This document shows positions 41,201-50,077 of a stretch of 64,000 bases of DNA, in pieces. Numbering within the stretch: the stretch's first letter is position 1; every line of letters begins with the position of its first letter. A model generated the notes under the pieces. The model saw only the letters and a list, made by a program, of their open reading frames with translations, did not search any database and was not told the origin of the DNA. Source of the DNA: Aquimarina sp. U1-2 (GTDB lineage Bacteria > Bacteroidota > Bacteroidia > Flavobacteriales > Flavobacteriaceae); contig NZ_JAGKIK010000019.1 of NCBI RefSeq assembly GCF_017897595.1, positions 1 to 64,000 on the forward strand. The letters run 5' to 3'. A program made the position numbers and the translations under genes.

Positions 41201-41854
41201 TTAATTACCCTTTTGATAGTCTGCGAGGAATTTGGCAAGTCCTATATCAGTTAAAGGATGTTTGAGTAATCCTTCTATAGACGATAAGGGTCCTGTCATT
41301 ACGTCTGCTCCAATTTTTGCACAATCAATAACATGCATGGTATGTCTTACTGAAGCTGCCAGAATCTGTGTTGTAAATCCGTAATTATCATAAATCATTC
41401 GAATTTCAGCAATTAAATTAAGTCCGTCGGTAGAAATATCATCTAATCGTCCAATAAAAGGAGAAACATAAGTAGCTCCCGCTTTTGCAGCCAAAATTGC
41501 TTGACCTGCAGAAAAAACAAGCGTACAGTTTGTTTTGATTCCGTGGTCGCTAAAATATTTTATAGCCTTAACCCCATCTTTGATCATAGGTACTTTAACG
41601 ATGATCTGGTCATGTAATTTGGCCAATTCTTCACCTTCTTTTACAATACCCTCATAGTCTGTAGAAATAACTTCAGCACTTACATCACCGGTAACAATAT
41701 CACATATTTTTTTGTAGTGATTAATGATGTTTTCTTTCCCCGTAATACCCTCTTTGGCCATTAAAGATGGGTTTGTAGTCACACCATCTAGCACACCCAG
41801 GTCTTGAGCTTCTTTTATTTGGTCTAGATTGGCAGTATCGATAAAAAATTTCAT
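41201..41854 (-). CDS. Fructose-6-phosphate aldolase / short transaldolase family
   Basis: A 217-residue TIM-barrel. [20 protein letters not shown] opens the chain; the Schiff-base lysine is Lys87 in [17 protein letters not shown] and [13 protein letters not shown] follow. Short members are either transaldolases (sedoheptulose-7-P + glyceraldehyde-3-P) or fructose-6-P aldolases; residue-level evidence here does not separate them, though a transaldolase role is common for this length in Bacteroidota. It is preceded 12 bp upstream by an SDR gene on the same strand, so probably co-transcribed. Confidence 0.9.
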   Translation of the reverse strand: MKFFIDTANLDQIKEAQDLGVLDGVTTNPSLMAKEGITGKENIINHYKKICDIVTGDVSAEVISTDYEGIVKEGEELAKLHDQIIVKVPMIKDGVKAIKYFSDHGIKTNCTLVFSAGQAILAAKAGATYVSPFIGRLDDISTDGLNLIAEIRMIYDNYGFTTQILAASVRHTMHVIDCAKIGADVMTGPLSSIEGLLKHPLTDIGLAKFLADYQKGN

Positions 41855-41866
41855 GATATGTTGTGT

Positions 41867-42691
41867 TTATTTAATTTTATAATGATTCATTAGTAAGCGT
41901 TCGTACACTTTGTCTGGTAGTATTCGTTTCAATACGATAGAGAATTTTTGCATAAATTGCCCTACTTTATAATGTATTTTAGGTTTTTTTGTTTGAATAA
42001 TTTTATATACGGCTTTAGCCATTTCTTGTGGATCGTTTCCATCGTCTACATGATTATCTATTAAAGATAAAATATTTTGATAGGATGTAGCATATGGAGA
42101 CCCTTTACGTACAGGGGCATGATATCTTCCGGCGGCAATATTGGTAGCAAAATCACCCGGAGCCACGTTGGTCATCTCGATATTAAATGGCTTTAATTCC
42201 ATTCGCCACGCCTCGGTAGTGATTTCTAAAGCAGCCTTAGATGCACTATAAATACCGCGATATGGCAATCCCATGTAACCAGCAATAGATGTGATATTGA
42301 TAATCAAACCCTGCTTTTGTTTTCGCATTAAGGGTAAAACCGCTTTTGTTACTTCTATAGGGCCAAAATAATTGGTGGTAAAATTTTTCAAAATTTCATC
42401 ATTAGGCACTTCTTCTACAGCTCCCATAATACCCGCCCCCGCGTTGTTAATCAAAATATCCAGACGCCCATGTTGCTTTTCTATAATAGCCACTGCTGCC
42501 TCGATACTATAGGTATCTGCAACGTCTAATTGCAATAAGGGAAACGGCTCAAAATTTTCAAATTTTGATGGGTTTCTACTGGTTCCATATACAGTAAACC
42601 CCTTGGCTGCAAGAAACGTTCCAATAGATTTACCTATACCCGATGAGCCCCCGGTAATCAAAACCACCGAGGGCTTTTGATCTTGTTTCAT
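41867..42691 (-). CDS. Short-chain dehydrogenase/reductase
   Basis: A 274-residue Rossmann-fold oxidoreductase: cofactor motif TGGSSGIG (residues 13-20), structural NNAGAG, catalytic Ser in INITSIAGYMG and YxxxK in YSASK. The residues after the second strand (TSRNPSKF) suggest NADP preference. The substrate is unknown. First gene of a probable two-gene unit with the transaldolase-family gene. Confidence 0.9.
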   Translation of the reverse strand: MKQDQKPSVVLITGGSSGIGKSIGTFLAAKGFTVYGTSRNPSKFENFEPFPLLQLDVADTYSIEAAVAIIEKQHGRLDILINNAGAGIMGAVEEVPNDEILKNFTTNYFGPIEVTKAVLPLMRKQKQGLIINITSIAGYMGLPYRGIYSASKAALEITTEAWRMELKPFNIEMTNVAPGDFATNIAAGRYHAPVRKGSPYATSYQNILSLIDNHVDDGNDPQEMAKAVYKIIQTKKPKIHYKVGQFMQKFSIVLKRILPDKVYERLLMNHYKIK

Positions 42692-42711
42692 CTGTTTATA
42701 ATTTTTGTTTT

Positions 42712-42886
42712 TTAACCCGGATTATGTATTAGAATTTCGTAATGAGGGTTGTAATGCCAATAAAAACAAGTGTTTTCTCAATTTTAGCATAGCACCGCTA
42801 CGGTGAAATTGAAAAATACAGCGCAGCGTTTGTTTTTGAAGGTATTTCAAGCCGTAATAGATTTTAAAATGCATAATCCGGGTTTA
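42712..42886. repeat. 175-bp hairpin element (copy R2)
   Basis: Terminal inverted repeats TTAACCCGGATTATG and CATAATCCGGGTTTA; the centre is GCATAGCACCGCTACGGTGA enclosed by CAATTT/AAATTG. It is full-length, closely related to the copy at 53324-53500, and lies in the spacer upstream of the SDR gene. No coding capacity. Confidence 0.8.
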
Positions 42887-43026
42887 ATATTCAGATGGAA
42901 TCGCCATTTAATCATATCTGCGGGTATGATCTTCATTGTTATGGCTTATTTCATGGGCGCAAATATACGACTATGATTTCCGAATTAAGACTGATATTTC
43001 ATTAAAATTGAAAAGAAAGAGATCTT

Positions 43027-43065
43027 GAACTGGTTTGCACTTTTTTCAATTTGCTAAAAAAACGA
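43027..43065. repeat. Decayed arm of a hairpin element
   Basis: GAACTGGTTTGCACTTTTTT and the following 19 bases match the left arm of the intact element at 44510-44548 with a few substitutions. The rest of that element cannot be seen. Confidence 0.55.
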
Positions 43066-43276
43066 GACGTAACCTGTTATGCAATAAACTACTCCAGGAA
43101 AGCGTTGTCGAGATGTATCAGAATCAAGACCGCTTCGCTTTAAGAATTGAGAAACCAGATGCTATTTTTGTCTTGGCTCAAGGTGCTATAAGTCTTGATA
43201 TCTGCTCGATGCGTGGGTGACAAAGTCTTGGAGAAAAAATTCTATTTATTAAATTTGATTACAAGGCATAAAAAAA

Positions 43277-43372
43277 GGCAAGCTACCTACATCACACCGC
43301 TACAACCGTCTACCTTTGCTGCGTTCCCGCCCTGGAGGATTCAACAGGAGCTGGTTGTGTAGGACTTGCCGG
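43277..43372 (-). ncRNA. ffs: Signal recognition particle RNA (small bacterial 4.5S type)
   Basis: On the minus strand a 96-nt RNA begins GGCAAGTCC and ends GGTAGCTTGCC, the two ends pairing, and carries the conserved apical domain TCCTCCAGGGCGGGAACGCA with the two internal loops bound by Ffh. It runs into a T7 tract (43270-43276), an intrinsic terminator formed with the terminal helix. The RNA pairs with Ffh to target membrane proteins co-translationally. Confidence 0.95.
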
Positions 43373-43375
43373 GTG

Positions 43376-43405
43376 CAAAGATACAACCTTTAGTTAATAT
43401 TACAA
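43376..43405 (-). promoter_or_regulatory. SRP RNA promoter
   Basis: On the minus strand TTG (43403-43405), 19 nt, TATCTTTG (43376-43383), ending a few bases before the RNA 5' end. An excellent match to the Bacteroidota consensus; the following GCACCCG equals that of the rRNA promoter. Confidence 0.75.
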
Positions 43406-43460
43406 TCATTTTTCAAACCCATTTAAAATAAATATCTTGCTCAAAAATTTATTTAGCATA

Positions 43461-44510
43461 ATGAATATTCGTAACCCCTTCTTCATCATAATTTTATGCG
43501 TATTTCTGTTTTCTTGTGGAAGTAATCAAAATAAAAGGAAAAGTTATTTTTCTATTGTTACTGATACGAATCAGTCGATATTTAAATTAGGAGACACTAT
43601 ACGTGCTTCTATTAAAAATGATCAAAATATAGTTATAGATTCTGTAGTGTTCTCTCTAAGTAATAAAAGAACTAAAGCAGGCTCCAATTTTAAGTTTAAT
43701 GAGGTAATAGATGATGAAAAATTGGGAAATCACAGCTTACAAGCGCAGGTATTCTATAATGGTCAAATGGACACCCTTACGAAAAAAGTGGTGTTTTTAA
43801 ACAATGTTTCGCCCAAATTATATACGTATAAAATTATAGCGGCATATCCACATGATAAAAACGCTTTTACACAAGGTTTAGAGTTTGCCGGTGATACGTT
43901 GTATGAAAGTACCGGGAAAAACGGTACATCATCTTTACGAAAAGTGAATTATCAAACTGGAGAAGTCCTGGTAAAAAAAGAAATACCTGAACAGTTTTTT
44001 GCAGAAGGGATTACTATTTTAAATGCCAAATTATTTCAATTAACCTGGCGGTCTAAAGAGGGGTTCATATATGATATTAATACTTTTGATAACATAGGAA
44101 GGTTTGGATACAACGAGAGCAAAGAAGGCTGGGGATTATGTAACGACGGTACTGTAATTTATAAAAGTGACGGAACACAAAAAATATGGCGTTTGGATGC
44201 TGAAACCCTGGCAGAACAAGATTATATTGAGGTAACTACCAATAAAGGTGTAAAATCGAAATTTAATGAACTCGAATGGATTGATGGTAAAATATACGCG
44301 AACACCTGGCAAAAAGATGGGATAGCGATCATCAATCCTAACAATGGAGCACTCGAAGCGGTCATTGATCTTTCTGGATTACGAAAGGAAGTTACGCAAC
44401 ATCAAAACATAAATGTTTTGAATGGTATTGCTTTCAAAGCTAATAGTAATCAACTGTTTGTGACCGGCAAATATTGGGATAAACTTTTTGAAATTGAGAT
44501 TGTAAAATAG
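43461..44510 (+). CDS. Glutaminyl-peptide cyclotransferase, beta-propeller type lipoprotein
   Basis: 349 residues from the ATG at 43461: a signal with lipobox LFSC, an Ig-like N-terminal part (residues 30-120), then a plant-type QC propeller. Recognisable blocks are PHDKNAFTQGLEF, YESTGKNGTSSLRKVN, FAEGITILN, WGLCNDG and NELEWIDGKIYANTW. This family cyclises N-terminal Gln to pyroglutamate. In Bacteroidota, which process many exported N-terminal glutamines, the enzyme fits the periplasm. The stop codon's last base is the first base of the hairpin element 44510-44670. An upstream TTG start was rejected. Confidence 0.88.
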   Translation: MNIRNPFFIIILCVFLFSCGSNQNKRKSYFSIVTDTNQSIFKLGDTIRASIKNDQNIVIDSVVFSLSNKRTKAGSNFKFNEVIDDEKLGNHSLQAQVFYNGQMDTLTKKVVFLNNVSPKLYTYKIIAAYPHDKNAFTQGLEFAGDTLYESTGKNGTSSLRKVNYQTGEVLVKKEIPEQFFAEGITILNAKLFQLTWRSKEGFIYDINTFDNIGRFGYNESKEGWGLCNDGTVIYKSDGTQKIWRLDAETLAEQDYIEVTTNKGVKSKFNELEWIDGKIYANTWQKDGIAIINPNNGALEAVIDLSGLRKEVTQHQNINVLNGIAFKANSNQLFVTGKYWDKLFEIEIVK

Positions 44511-44670
44511 AACTGATTTAAACTTTTTTCAATTTGCTAAAAAAATGCTGTTTTGTACTTATATTTTATAATTTTTGACTTCCGTAGCGCCGCTATGCAA
44601 GTAAAAAATTACTTCATCTAAGCACAAAACCTTCATTTTTCGCCTAAATCAAAAAAGTTTAAATCAGTTC
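44510..44670. repeat. 161-bp hairpin (MITE-like) element abutting a stop codon
   Basis: Perfect 20-bp inverted repeats: GAACTGATTTAAACTTTTTT (44510-44529) and its complement (44651-44670). The core on the minus strand is GCATAGCGGCGCTACGG, related to the cores of the R2 and R4 copies. It has the same length, 161 bp, as the element at 37303. No ORF. It begins at the final base of the cyclotransferase stop codon. Confidence 0.75.
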
Positions 44671-45019
44671 ATAAAGCAGTTTATTCTATTTTTTGATGGT
44701 TTGATCTGTAAAAATTAAAAATTTATGAATATTCGTAATCAATCATATCGCACTGTCTCCTCGTGCGCAGTCGAGAGGTTAGTAAATCCAACGAGCTCTA
44801 AATCAGGTCTCGACTGCGCTCGACCAGACATTAAAGTTAATTTTATGATGTATAGCGGATATTTAAATTAAAATTGAATTAAAAGAAGATAAAATCTTTA
44901 ATATACCTCTAATGCTGCGCGAATTGTTTCTAATTGATTATCCTGCAACACTATAATAACTACCCCGTTATTGTTGTAGACCGATAATAAACCGTACCTT
45001 TGCGGCTTATTTTTACTAT
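44671..45019. other. Spacer with a GTCGAGA-type palindromic remnant and the helicase promoter
   Basis: Positions 44764-44825 contain GCGCAGTCGAGAGG and later AGGTCTCGACTGCGCTCGA, an inverted pair typical of dispersed flavobacterial intergenic repeats. The helicase promoter lies at 44971-45002. No gene. Confidence 0.5.
44971..45002 (+). promoter_or_regulatory. Predicted promoter of the DEAD-box helicase gene
   Basis: TACCTTTG at 44995-45002 fits TAnnTTTG; a TTG at 44971-44973 (21-nt spacing) or 44974-44976 (18 nt) provides the -33 box. The start codon is 17 nt further on. Confidence 0.6.
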
Positions 45020-46777
45020 ATGAACAAATTTGAAGCGTTAGGATTGGGTGAGGCTATTATTAAAGCCGTAAATGACATGGGGTTCGAAACTCCGAGTGAA
45101 GTACAGGAAAAAGCAATACCTATTCTGCTCAACGACGATACTGATATTGTAGCATTAGCACAAACAGGAACCGGTAAAACAGCGGCTTTTGGTTTTCCGC
45201 TAATCGAAAAAATAGACAGCAGCAGTAGAATAACACAGGGATTAATCTTATCCCCTACTCGCGAACTTTGCTTGCAAATTACCAACGAGCTTAAAAACTA
45301 CTCAAAATTTATACCTGGCCTTCATACAGTAGCCATTTATGGTGGCGCTAGTATTACCGATCAAGCTAAGCAAATTAAGCGGGGTGCTCAAATCGTAGTA
45401 GCTACTCCCGGGCGTATGCAAGACATGATCAATCGCAAAATGGTTGATATTTCTAATATCGATTACTGTGTACTAGACGAAGCAGATGAAATGCTAAACA
45501 TGGGATTTTATGAAGATATAAAGGCAATTTTATCAAACACTCCCGATGAAAAAAACACCTGGTTATTTTCGGCTACAATGCCCAAAGAAGTAGCTGCAAT
45601 AGCCAAACGTTTTATGCAGCAGCCTGTAGAAATTACAGTAGGTCACAAAAACACAGGTTCAAAAAATGTGTCTCACGAATATTACGTAGTAAATTCTAGG
45701 GATCGATATGCAGCATTAAAACGACTGGCAGATGCCAATCCGGATATTTTCTCTGTAATTTTTTGTCGTACTAAACGTGATACTCAAAAAGTAGCCGAAA
45801 ATTTGATTGGTGATGGCTACAATGCCGCCGCTTTACACGGAGATTTGAGTCAAAACCAACGAGACCTAGTTATGAAAAGCTTCAGGAATCGACAAATACA
45901 AATGCTGGTGGCTACAGATGTAGCTGCTAGAGGGATTGATGTAGATGATGTAACTCATGTCATAAACTATCAATTGCCTGATGAAATTGAAACCTATACG
46001 CATCGAAGTGGTAGAACAGGTAGAGCCGGAAAAAGCGGAGTATCGATGGTCATTGTTTCAAAAAGTGAAGTACGAAAGATAAAGTCGGTCGAGCGTATTA
46101 TCAAAAAAAGTTTTGAGAAAAAAGAAATTCCGAGTGGTGAAGAAATTTGTCAGGTACAATTATTTCATTTAGCTAACGATATTGCCAAAGCAAAAATTAA
46201 CCATGAAATCGATAGCTACTTGCCTTCTATTAATGAAGTTTTGGAAGATTTTTCAAAAGAAGAATTAATCAAGAAGTTTTTTTCTGTAGAATTTTCACGT
46301 TTTCATAATTATTACAAAAATGCCCGGGATCTTAATGTCATTGGAAGAGATAGTGATAGAAACGATACTGGCAGTACCAGGTATTTCATTAATGTAGGTG
46401 AGAAAGATGGATTTGATTGGATGACCTTAAAAGATTTCCTTAAAGAAGTGCTCGAATTAGGAAGCGATTCATTAAGCCGTGTTGATGTTAAGGAAAGTTT
46501 TTCATTCTTTAACACTACAGCCGAGTACCAGGAAAGAGTGCTTGCCGTGTTTGAAGATTTTAAGATGGAGGGTCGAAAAGTAAATGTCGAAATTTCGAAA
46601 GGATCTGGAAATCGTCGAGGAGGCAAACGCCGACGTGATCGTGATGGTGGTTTTAAAGGAAGCCGAAGAAGTGACGGATTTAAACCTAAAGGTAAAAAAC
46701 GGTTTGATTCGAAAGATGGCGGACGAGACAGTGGGAGCCGAAGAAGGGACAGAAGAAAACGTAGCGATAGACGATAA
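45020..46777 (+). CDS. DEAD-box RNA helicase with DbpA-like and basic Gly/Arg tail
   Basis: 585 residues. Helicase motifs in order: Q motif, AQTGTGKTAAF, PTRELCLQI, TPGRMQD, VLDEADEML, SATMP, VIFCRTK, ATDVAARGID and HRSGRTGRAG. Residues about 470-545 form a DbpA-type RNA-binding fold (YFINVGEKDGFDWMTLKDFL). The last 45 residues are rich in Arg, Gly, Lys and Asp, with RGG-like repeats (GNRRGGKRRRDRDGGFKGSR). It is related to DeaD/CsdA/DbpA helicases acting in ribosome assembly and cold adaptation; the tail probably gives non-specific RNA binding. Confidence 0.93.
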   Translation: MNKFEALGLGEAIIKAVNDMGFETPSEVQEKAIPILLNDDTDIVALAQTGTGKTAAFGFPLIEKIDSSSRITQGLILSPTRELCLQITNELKNYSKFIPGLHTVAIYGGASITDQAKQIKRGAQIVVATPGRMQDMINRKMVDISNIDYCVLDEADEMLNMGFYEDIKAILSNTPDEKNTWLFSATMPKEVAAIAKRFMQQPVEITVGHKNTGSKNVSHEYYVVNSRDRYAALKRLADANPDIFSVIFCRTKRDTQKVAENLIGDGYNAAALHGDLSQNQRDLVMKSFRNRQIQMLVATDVAARGIDVDDVTHVINYQLPDEIETYTHRSGRTGRAGKSGVSMVIVSKSEVRKIKSVERIIKKSFEKKEIPSGEEICQVQLFHLANDIAKAKINHEIDSYLPSINEVLEDFSKEELIKKFFSVEFSRFHNYYKNARDLNVIGRDSDRNDTGSTRYFINVGEKDGFDWMTLKDFLKEVLELGSDSLSRVDVKESFSFFNTTAEYQERVLAVFEDFKMEGRKVNVEISKGSGNRRGGKRRRDRDGGFKGSRRSDGFKPKGKKRFDSKDGGRDSGSRRRDRRKRSDRR

Positions 46778-46856
46778 ATTATAGAGATTAACACAGTACT
46801 ATGATTTTTGGCGTGATTTTTATGGTATATTCACAAACGTTGAACGTTTCTTTACT

Positions 46857-47624
46857 ATGAAGAAAATATTCGTATACATAATAGCACTTATAAGCAGTAC
46901 AATAACACTTGCTCAACAAGAAAATACGCCTACCGTTTCTGGTAAAGTATTAAATGCTGCTACTGATCAAAAACTCGAAAATGTAAACATAGTTAATCTT
47001 TCGCAAGTGGTGGGTACAATCACAAATGATAATGGTGATTTTACTATTCAGGCGAAGGTAAATGACACCTTATATTTTTCGTATATTGGATATAAGCCCA
47101 TTCGGGTAAGGGTTACCAACGATTGGATCAAATTTGGTGATGTGAAAATTGAAATGACAGAACTGGGTATTGCGTTAGAAGAAGTAGTAGTTGCCGATGT
47201 GCAATTAACAGGATATCTAGAAATTGACGCAAAAAGAATACCGGTCTATAATAATTATAGGTATAGTATTTCAGGGCTGAATTCGGGTTATGAAGGCGGT
47301 AGTAAACAACCTGGTGCCGTAAACAAAGTGTTAGGTGCCATTTTCAACCCTGCAGATTTTCTATACAACATTTTCAGTAAGCGGGCTACTGAACTTCGAA
47401 AACTTCGAAAAATGAAAAAAGATGATCAAATAAGAAGCCTACTGGAGAACAAATTTGATCGTGAAACATTAATGGCACTACTACAGATTGAACGACTTGA
47501 TATTGATGAAATTCTTAGAAATTGTAATTACTCTGTAGATTTTATAAAATTTGCCAACGATCTTCAGATATTAGATGCCATAAGCGAATGTTACGAAGAG
47601 TATAAAATATTAGACAGGAAGTAA
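46857..47624 (+). CDS. Exported protein with carboxypeptidase-regulatory-like domain
   Basis: 255 residues. A signal peptide (ending LAQQ), then residues 25-110 form a CarboxypepD_reg-like beta-sandwich (VSGKVLNAATDQKLENVNIV, LYFSYIGYKPIRVRV), as found at the N terminus of TonB-dependent receptors. The C-terminal half is helical and charged with no recognised family. No barrel follows, so this is a free-standing member, probably periplasmic or outer-membrane associated. It begins 80 bp after the helicase gene. Confidence 0.8.
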   Translation: MKKIFVYIIALISSTITLAQQENTPTVSGKVLNAATDQKLENVNIVNLSQVVGTITNDNGDFTIQAKVNDTLYFSYIGYKPIRVRVTNDWIKFGDVKIEMTELGIALEEVVVADVQLTGYLEIDAKRIPVYNNYRYSISGLNSGYEGGSKQPGAVNKVLGAIFNPADFLYNIFSKRATELRKLRKMKKDDQIRSLLENKFDRETLMALLQIERLDIDEILRNCNYSVDFIKFANDLQILDAISECYEEYKILDRK

Positions 47625-47656
47625 TTGTACTTAAATAGATCCTCAGACTGTTTAAT

Positions 47657-47835
47657 ACGAATATCCTACATTATACCTAAAATTTAACTTAGAAGTCATC
47701 CTGAATTCATTTCAGTATCTCATGAAGTTTATTTCCATTAAATTGAGATGAGAAAAGCTGAAACAAGCCTGTGCTGAACTCGTTTCAGTATTCAGCTTGA
47801 CGCAAACCGTTTAGGTTAAATTACGGATATTCGTA
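47657..47835. repeat. 179-bp inverted-repeat element with flavobacterial 'TTCAGTAT' core
   Basis: The ends TACGAATATCC (47657-47667) and GGATATTCGTA (47825-47835) are perfect 11-bp inverted repeats. Inside are GTCATCCTGAATTCATTTC and CTGAACTCGTTTCAGTATTC type blocks, common dispersed sequences of flavobacteria. The length is close to the R2 and R4 elements. It fills most of the spacer between two converging genes. Confidence 0.6.
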
Positions 47836-47871
47836 TATGTATATAAAGAAGTTCTCAAGTAGGTTCAGCTG

Positions 47872-48534
47872 TTAAATGTTATCTTGCTCATAAAAACGCT
47901 GAATGATTTTTTTATGACTTTTGATCACTTTTTTAGTCCATTCCATACGTTTTTCTAACTGCTGGGCCTCTGATAGTTGCCAATTTATAGTTGTTGCTCT
48001 TAACCTGGAAGTAACGTGTTGTAAAATAATAGCTACAGAAACCGAAATGTTAAGACTCTCTGTAAATCCCACCATAGGGATATGTAATTTATGATCGGCC
48101 TCTTCTAGCACCATATCACTAAGACCATCCTGTTCTTTTCCGAAGAAAAAAGCCGAAGGTTGAGAAATATCAAAATCATCCAACGTTTGAGAATCATCAT
48201 GTGGAGTGGTCGCTACAATTTGATAACCCTGCTTTTTTAAGGAAGTCAAACATTGCTTTGTAGAAGCATATCGATGTACATCGATCCATTTTTGCGCTCC
48301 CATAGCAATCTCTCTATCAATACGTTTTACATTTACTTCTTCAATTACATGAACGTTCTGCACCCCAAAAACATCACAGCTACGTATAACGGCACTGGTG
48401 TTATGTAACTGATATACATCTTCTACAGCTACCGTAAAATGATTAGTTCGTTTTTCTAATACCTTTTTATAAAGCTTAAGCCGACGTGGCGTAAGAAATG
48501 ATTCTAAATATTCCAGAAGTTTTGTATCTATCAT
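47872..48534 (-). CDS. trmH: TrmH-family tRNA/rRNA 2'-O-methyltransferase
   Basis: A 220-residue SPOUT methyltransferase with the deep trefoil-knot motifs: NTSAVIRSCDVFGVQNVHVI (motif 1 with Asn and Arg), FFFGKEQDGLSD (motif 2) and IPMVGFTESLNISVSVAI (motif 3). Length and the N-terminal helix fit TrmH, which methylates G18 of tRNA; related SpoU enzymes act on rRNA. A perfect 7-bp hairpin sits directly against the start codon (48535-48560). Confidence 0.88.
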   Translation of the reverse strand: MIDTKLLEYLESFLTPRRLKLYKKVLEKRTNHFTVAVEDVYQLHNTSAVIRSCDVFGVQNVHVIEEVNVKRIDREIAMGAQKWIDVHRYASTKQCLTSLKKQGYQIVATTPHDDSQTLDDFDISQPSAFFFGKEQDGLSDMVLEEADHKLHIPMVGFTESLNISVSVAIILQHVTSRLRATTINWQLSEAQQLEKRMEWTKKVIKSHKKIIQRFYEQDNI

Positions 48535-48560
48535 AACCGCTAAAATATGAAAAAGCGGTT
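48535..48560 (-). promoter_or_regulatory. Hairpin directly before the trmH start codon
   Basis: On the minus strand AACCGCT, 12 nt, AGCGGTT ends at the base immediately before the ATG. In the mRNA this stem would mask the initiation region. It might instead be chance or a remnant of an insertion; there is no homologue comparison to decide. Confidence 0.35.
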
Positions 48561-48641
48561 AGACTGTATTTAGTATGACATTGAATCCACCTTATTCTCG
48601 AGAGTACATTTTAACCCGAATTATATATTTTAAAACATAAA

Positions 48642-48720
48642 GAAACCCTCCTGAAATTACCCCTAACAACAGGAGGGTTAAAGTAAACACATCGTCAAAA
48701 TGCTTCGTACGACTATGACC
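48642..48720. repeat. Duplicated hairpin unit, copy 1
   Basis: Stem CCCTCCTG (48646-48653) and CAGGAGGG (48670-48677) around a 16-nt loop containing AATTACCCCTAA, followed by AAACACATCGTCAAAATGCT and TTCGTACGACTATGA. It is matched by copy 2 at 48770-48851 with compensatory stem changes. Confidence 0.7.
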
Positions 48721-48769
48721 TAAAATGTAGAGAAATAGTCTATTTGGTAAACTAAGTTGAATACGGAAT

Positions 48770-48851
48770 GAAAACCCCCTGAAATTACCCCTAAAAACAG
48801 GGGGCTTTTTAAATAAACACATCGTCAAAATGCTTCGTACGACTATGATCC
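48770..48851. repeat. Duplicated hairpin unit, copy 2
   Basis: Stem CCCCCTG (48775-48781) and CAGGGGG (48798-48804) around a 16-nt loop differing from copy 1 by one base, then CTTTTTAAAT and the same 35-base tail. The two stems differ in sequence but both pair perfectly, a covariation pattern. The tail includes the palindrome TCGTACGA. Confidence 0.7.
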
Positions 48852-50077
48852 AGATAGAGATCGGTAGCTTAATTCTCCTTTTTCACTAGTTTTATATTTT
48901 TATATTTTATTTACATACTTTTCAAATTCCGTTAATAACATATACCATCAAACACTTATCCTAAAACAAAAGAGTTTGAATTGTAATGATTTAAAAAGTA
49001 TGTACTTTTATTTATACTTATATTGATGTTCAAATAATTAAAGGTATTCGAACGTAATATCTTTGAAACGAACCGTAAAAATCTAACGAGAGGACATGTT
49101 AAGAAATTGCTAAAAATTTTACGGCTATACCGTAAGGTATTGAAAGAATTCCTATATTTCGAATTAATTTGATAATTCAAAACAAGTTCATATACATCTA
49201 AAAGACAACTGGAAAGATATAGAATATATCTATTAGTAATATGAAGTAAAATAGTATTCATAATGGTTAATCTCAATTAATCGTTATTCACACCCTGCTT
49301 TTGTTGGCTCGCCAAAGTTTTACAAATAGCGGGGTTGTTTTCTAAATAATACAATTGTTGCAAAAAAGATAATTGTACGTATTCAGATATGTTGTTTTCA
49401 ATTTAATAACACAAGCTATCACTACTGTATTTATTATTGTTAAAATACAAAAATTATAGAATTTTTATCACACAAACGAAAGAAGAGTTGCTATCCAATA
49501 CATTATTTTTACAAACTCAATTTCTTAGACTTTACTCATGACTATTATAAAAATATAACGGAGCAAGAGATGAGCTTTTTTCTTTTATGTTAACAATTCC
49601 CTCTTTTGTTTAAAAACAATACTTAAAGATAATTACATTTTGTTAAATAACACCGTTGTTTAACCTCCTAATTATTACGGTTTTAACGTAAAAAAATAAA
49701 TTAAGAAAAAATCTAGCTTAAAAAACTGTACACACCCTAATATTTAAAATAAATATCTAAAAATCAGATATTTATATTTATTTCTTATTTCTTTTCATGC
49801 ATTTTAGCCTCACTTTTTCTTATTGATCTACGTTTTTACCATAAAAATTTAACAATTTTGCCTTGTTTTTACATTTAGAAAATAGTCTAAGAAACAGATT
49901 CTGACAACCGGTTTTTAACAAATTTTTAGCAAATTACTTTGATGAGTCGAAGGGCTACGGTGACACTCAAAAATACAACATAGTGTTTGGTTTTGTATCA
50001 GTTTCAAGTCGTAATATCTGCCCGCCTTTTTCTTAATAAAATGGCAGGCGGGGATTTTCTAATACATAAGAGCAAGT
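48852..50077. other. 1.2-kb gene-poor region
   Basis: Very AT-rich. A 106-codon minus-strand ORF here (48956-49276) has no start context, signal or family features and looks like chance. The right end (about 49952-50071) is a hairpin-element half. I see no tRNA or structured RNA otherwise. Confidence 0.5.
49952..50071. repeat. Half hairpin element (copy R3)
   Basis: CTACGGTGACACTCAAAAAT onward matches the right half of the element at 53324-53500. It then contains an extra internal hairpin (CCCGCCT ... AGGCGGG) that is shared, inverted, with copy R1 at 689-761. The left half is lost. Confidence 0.7.

Noticed and set aside
43035..43220. 61-codon plus-strand ORF upstream of SRP RNA
   Set aside because: It starts inside a decayed repeat arm and has no family features.
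48592..48828. 78-codon minus-strand ORF
   Set aside because: It spans both copies of the duplicated hairpin unit and its protein contains the translated repeat; the structure is better explained at DNA or RNA level.
48642..48851. CRISPR-like repeat array
   Set aside because: Only two units, the spacing is not spacer-like and no cas gene is present; the units are structured duplicates.
48956..49276. 106-codon minus-strand ORF in the gene-poor region
   Set aside because: AT-driven composition rich in Ile, Asn, Leu and Ser, no domain, no signal and no promoter or partner gene; it looks like a chance open frame.
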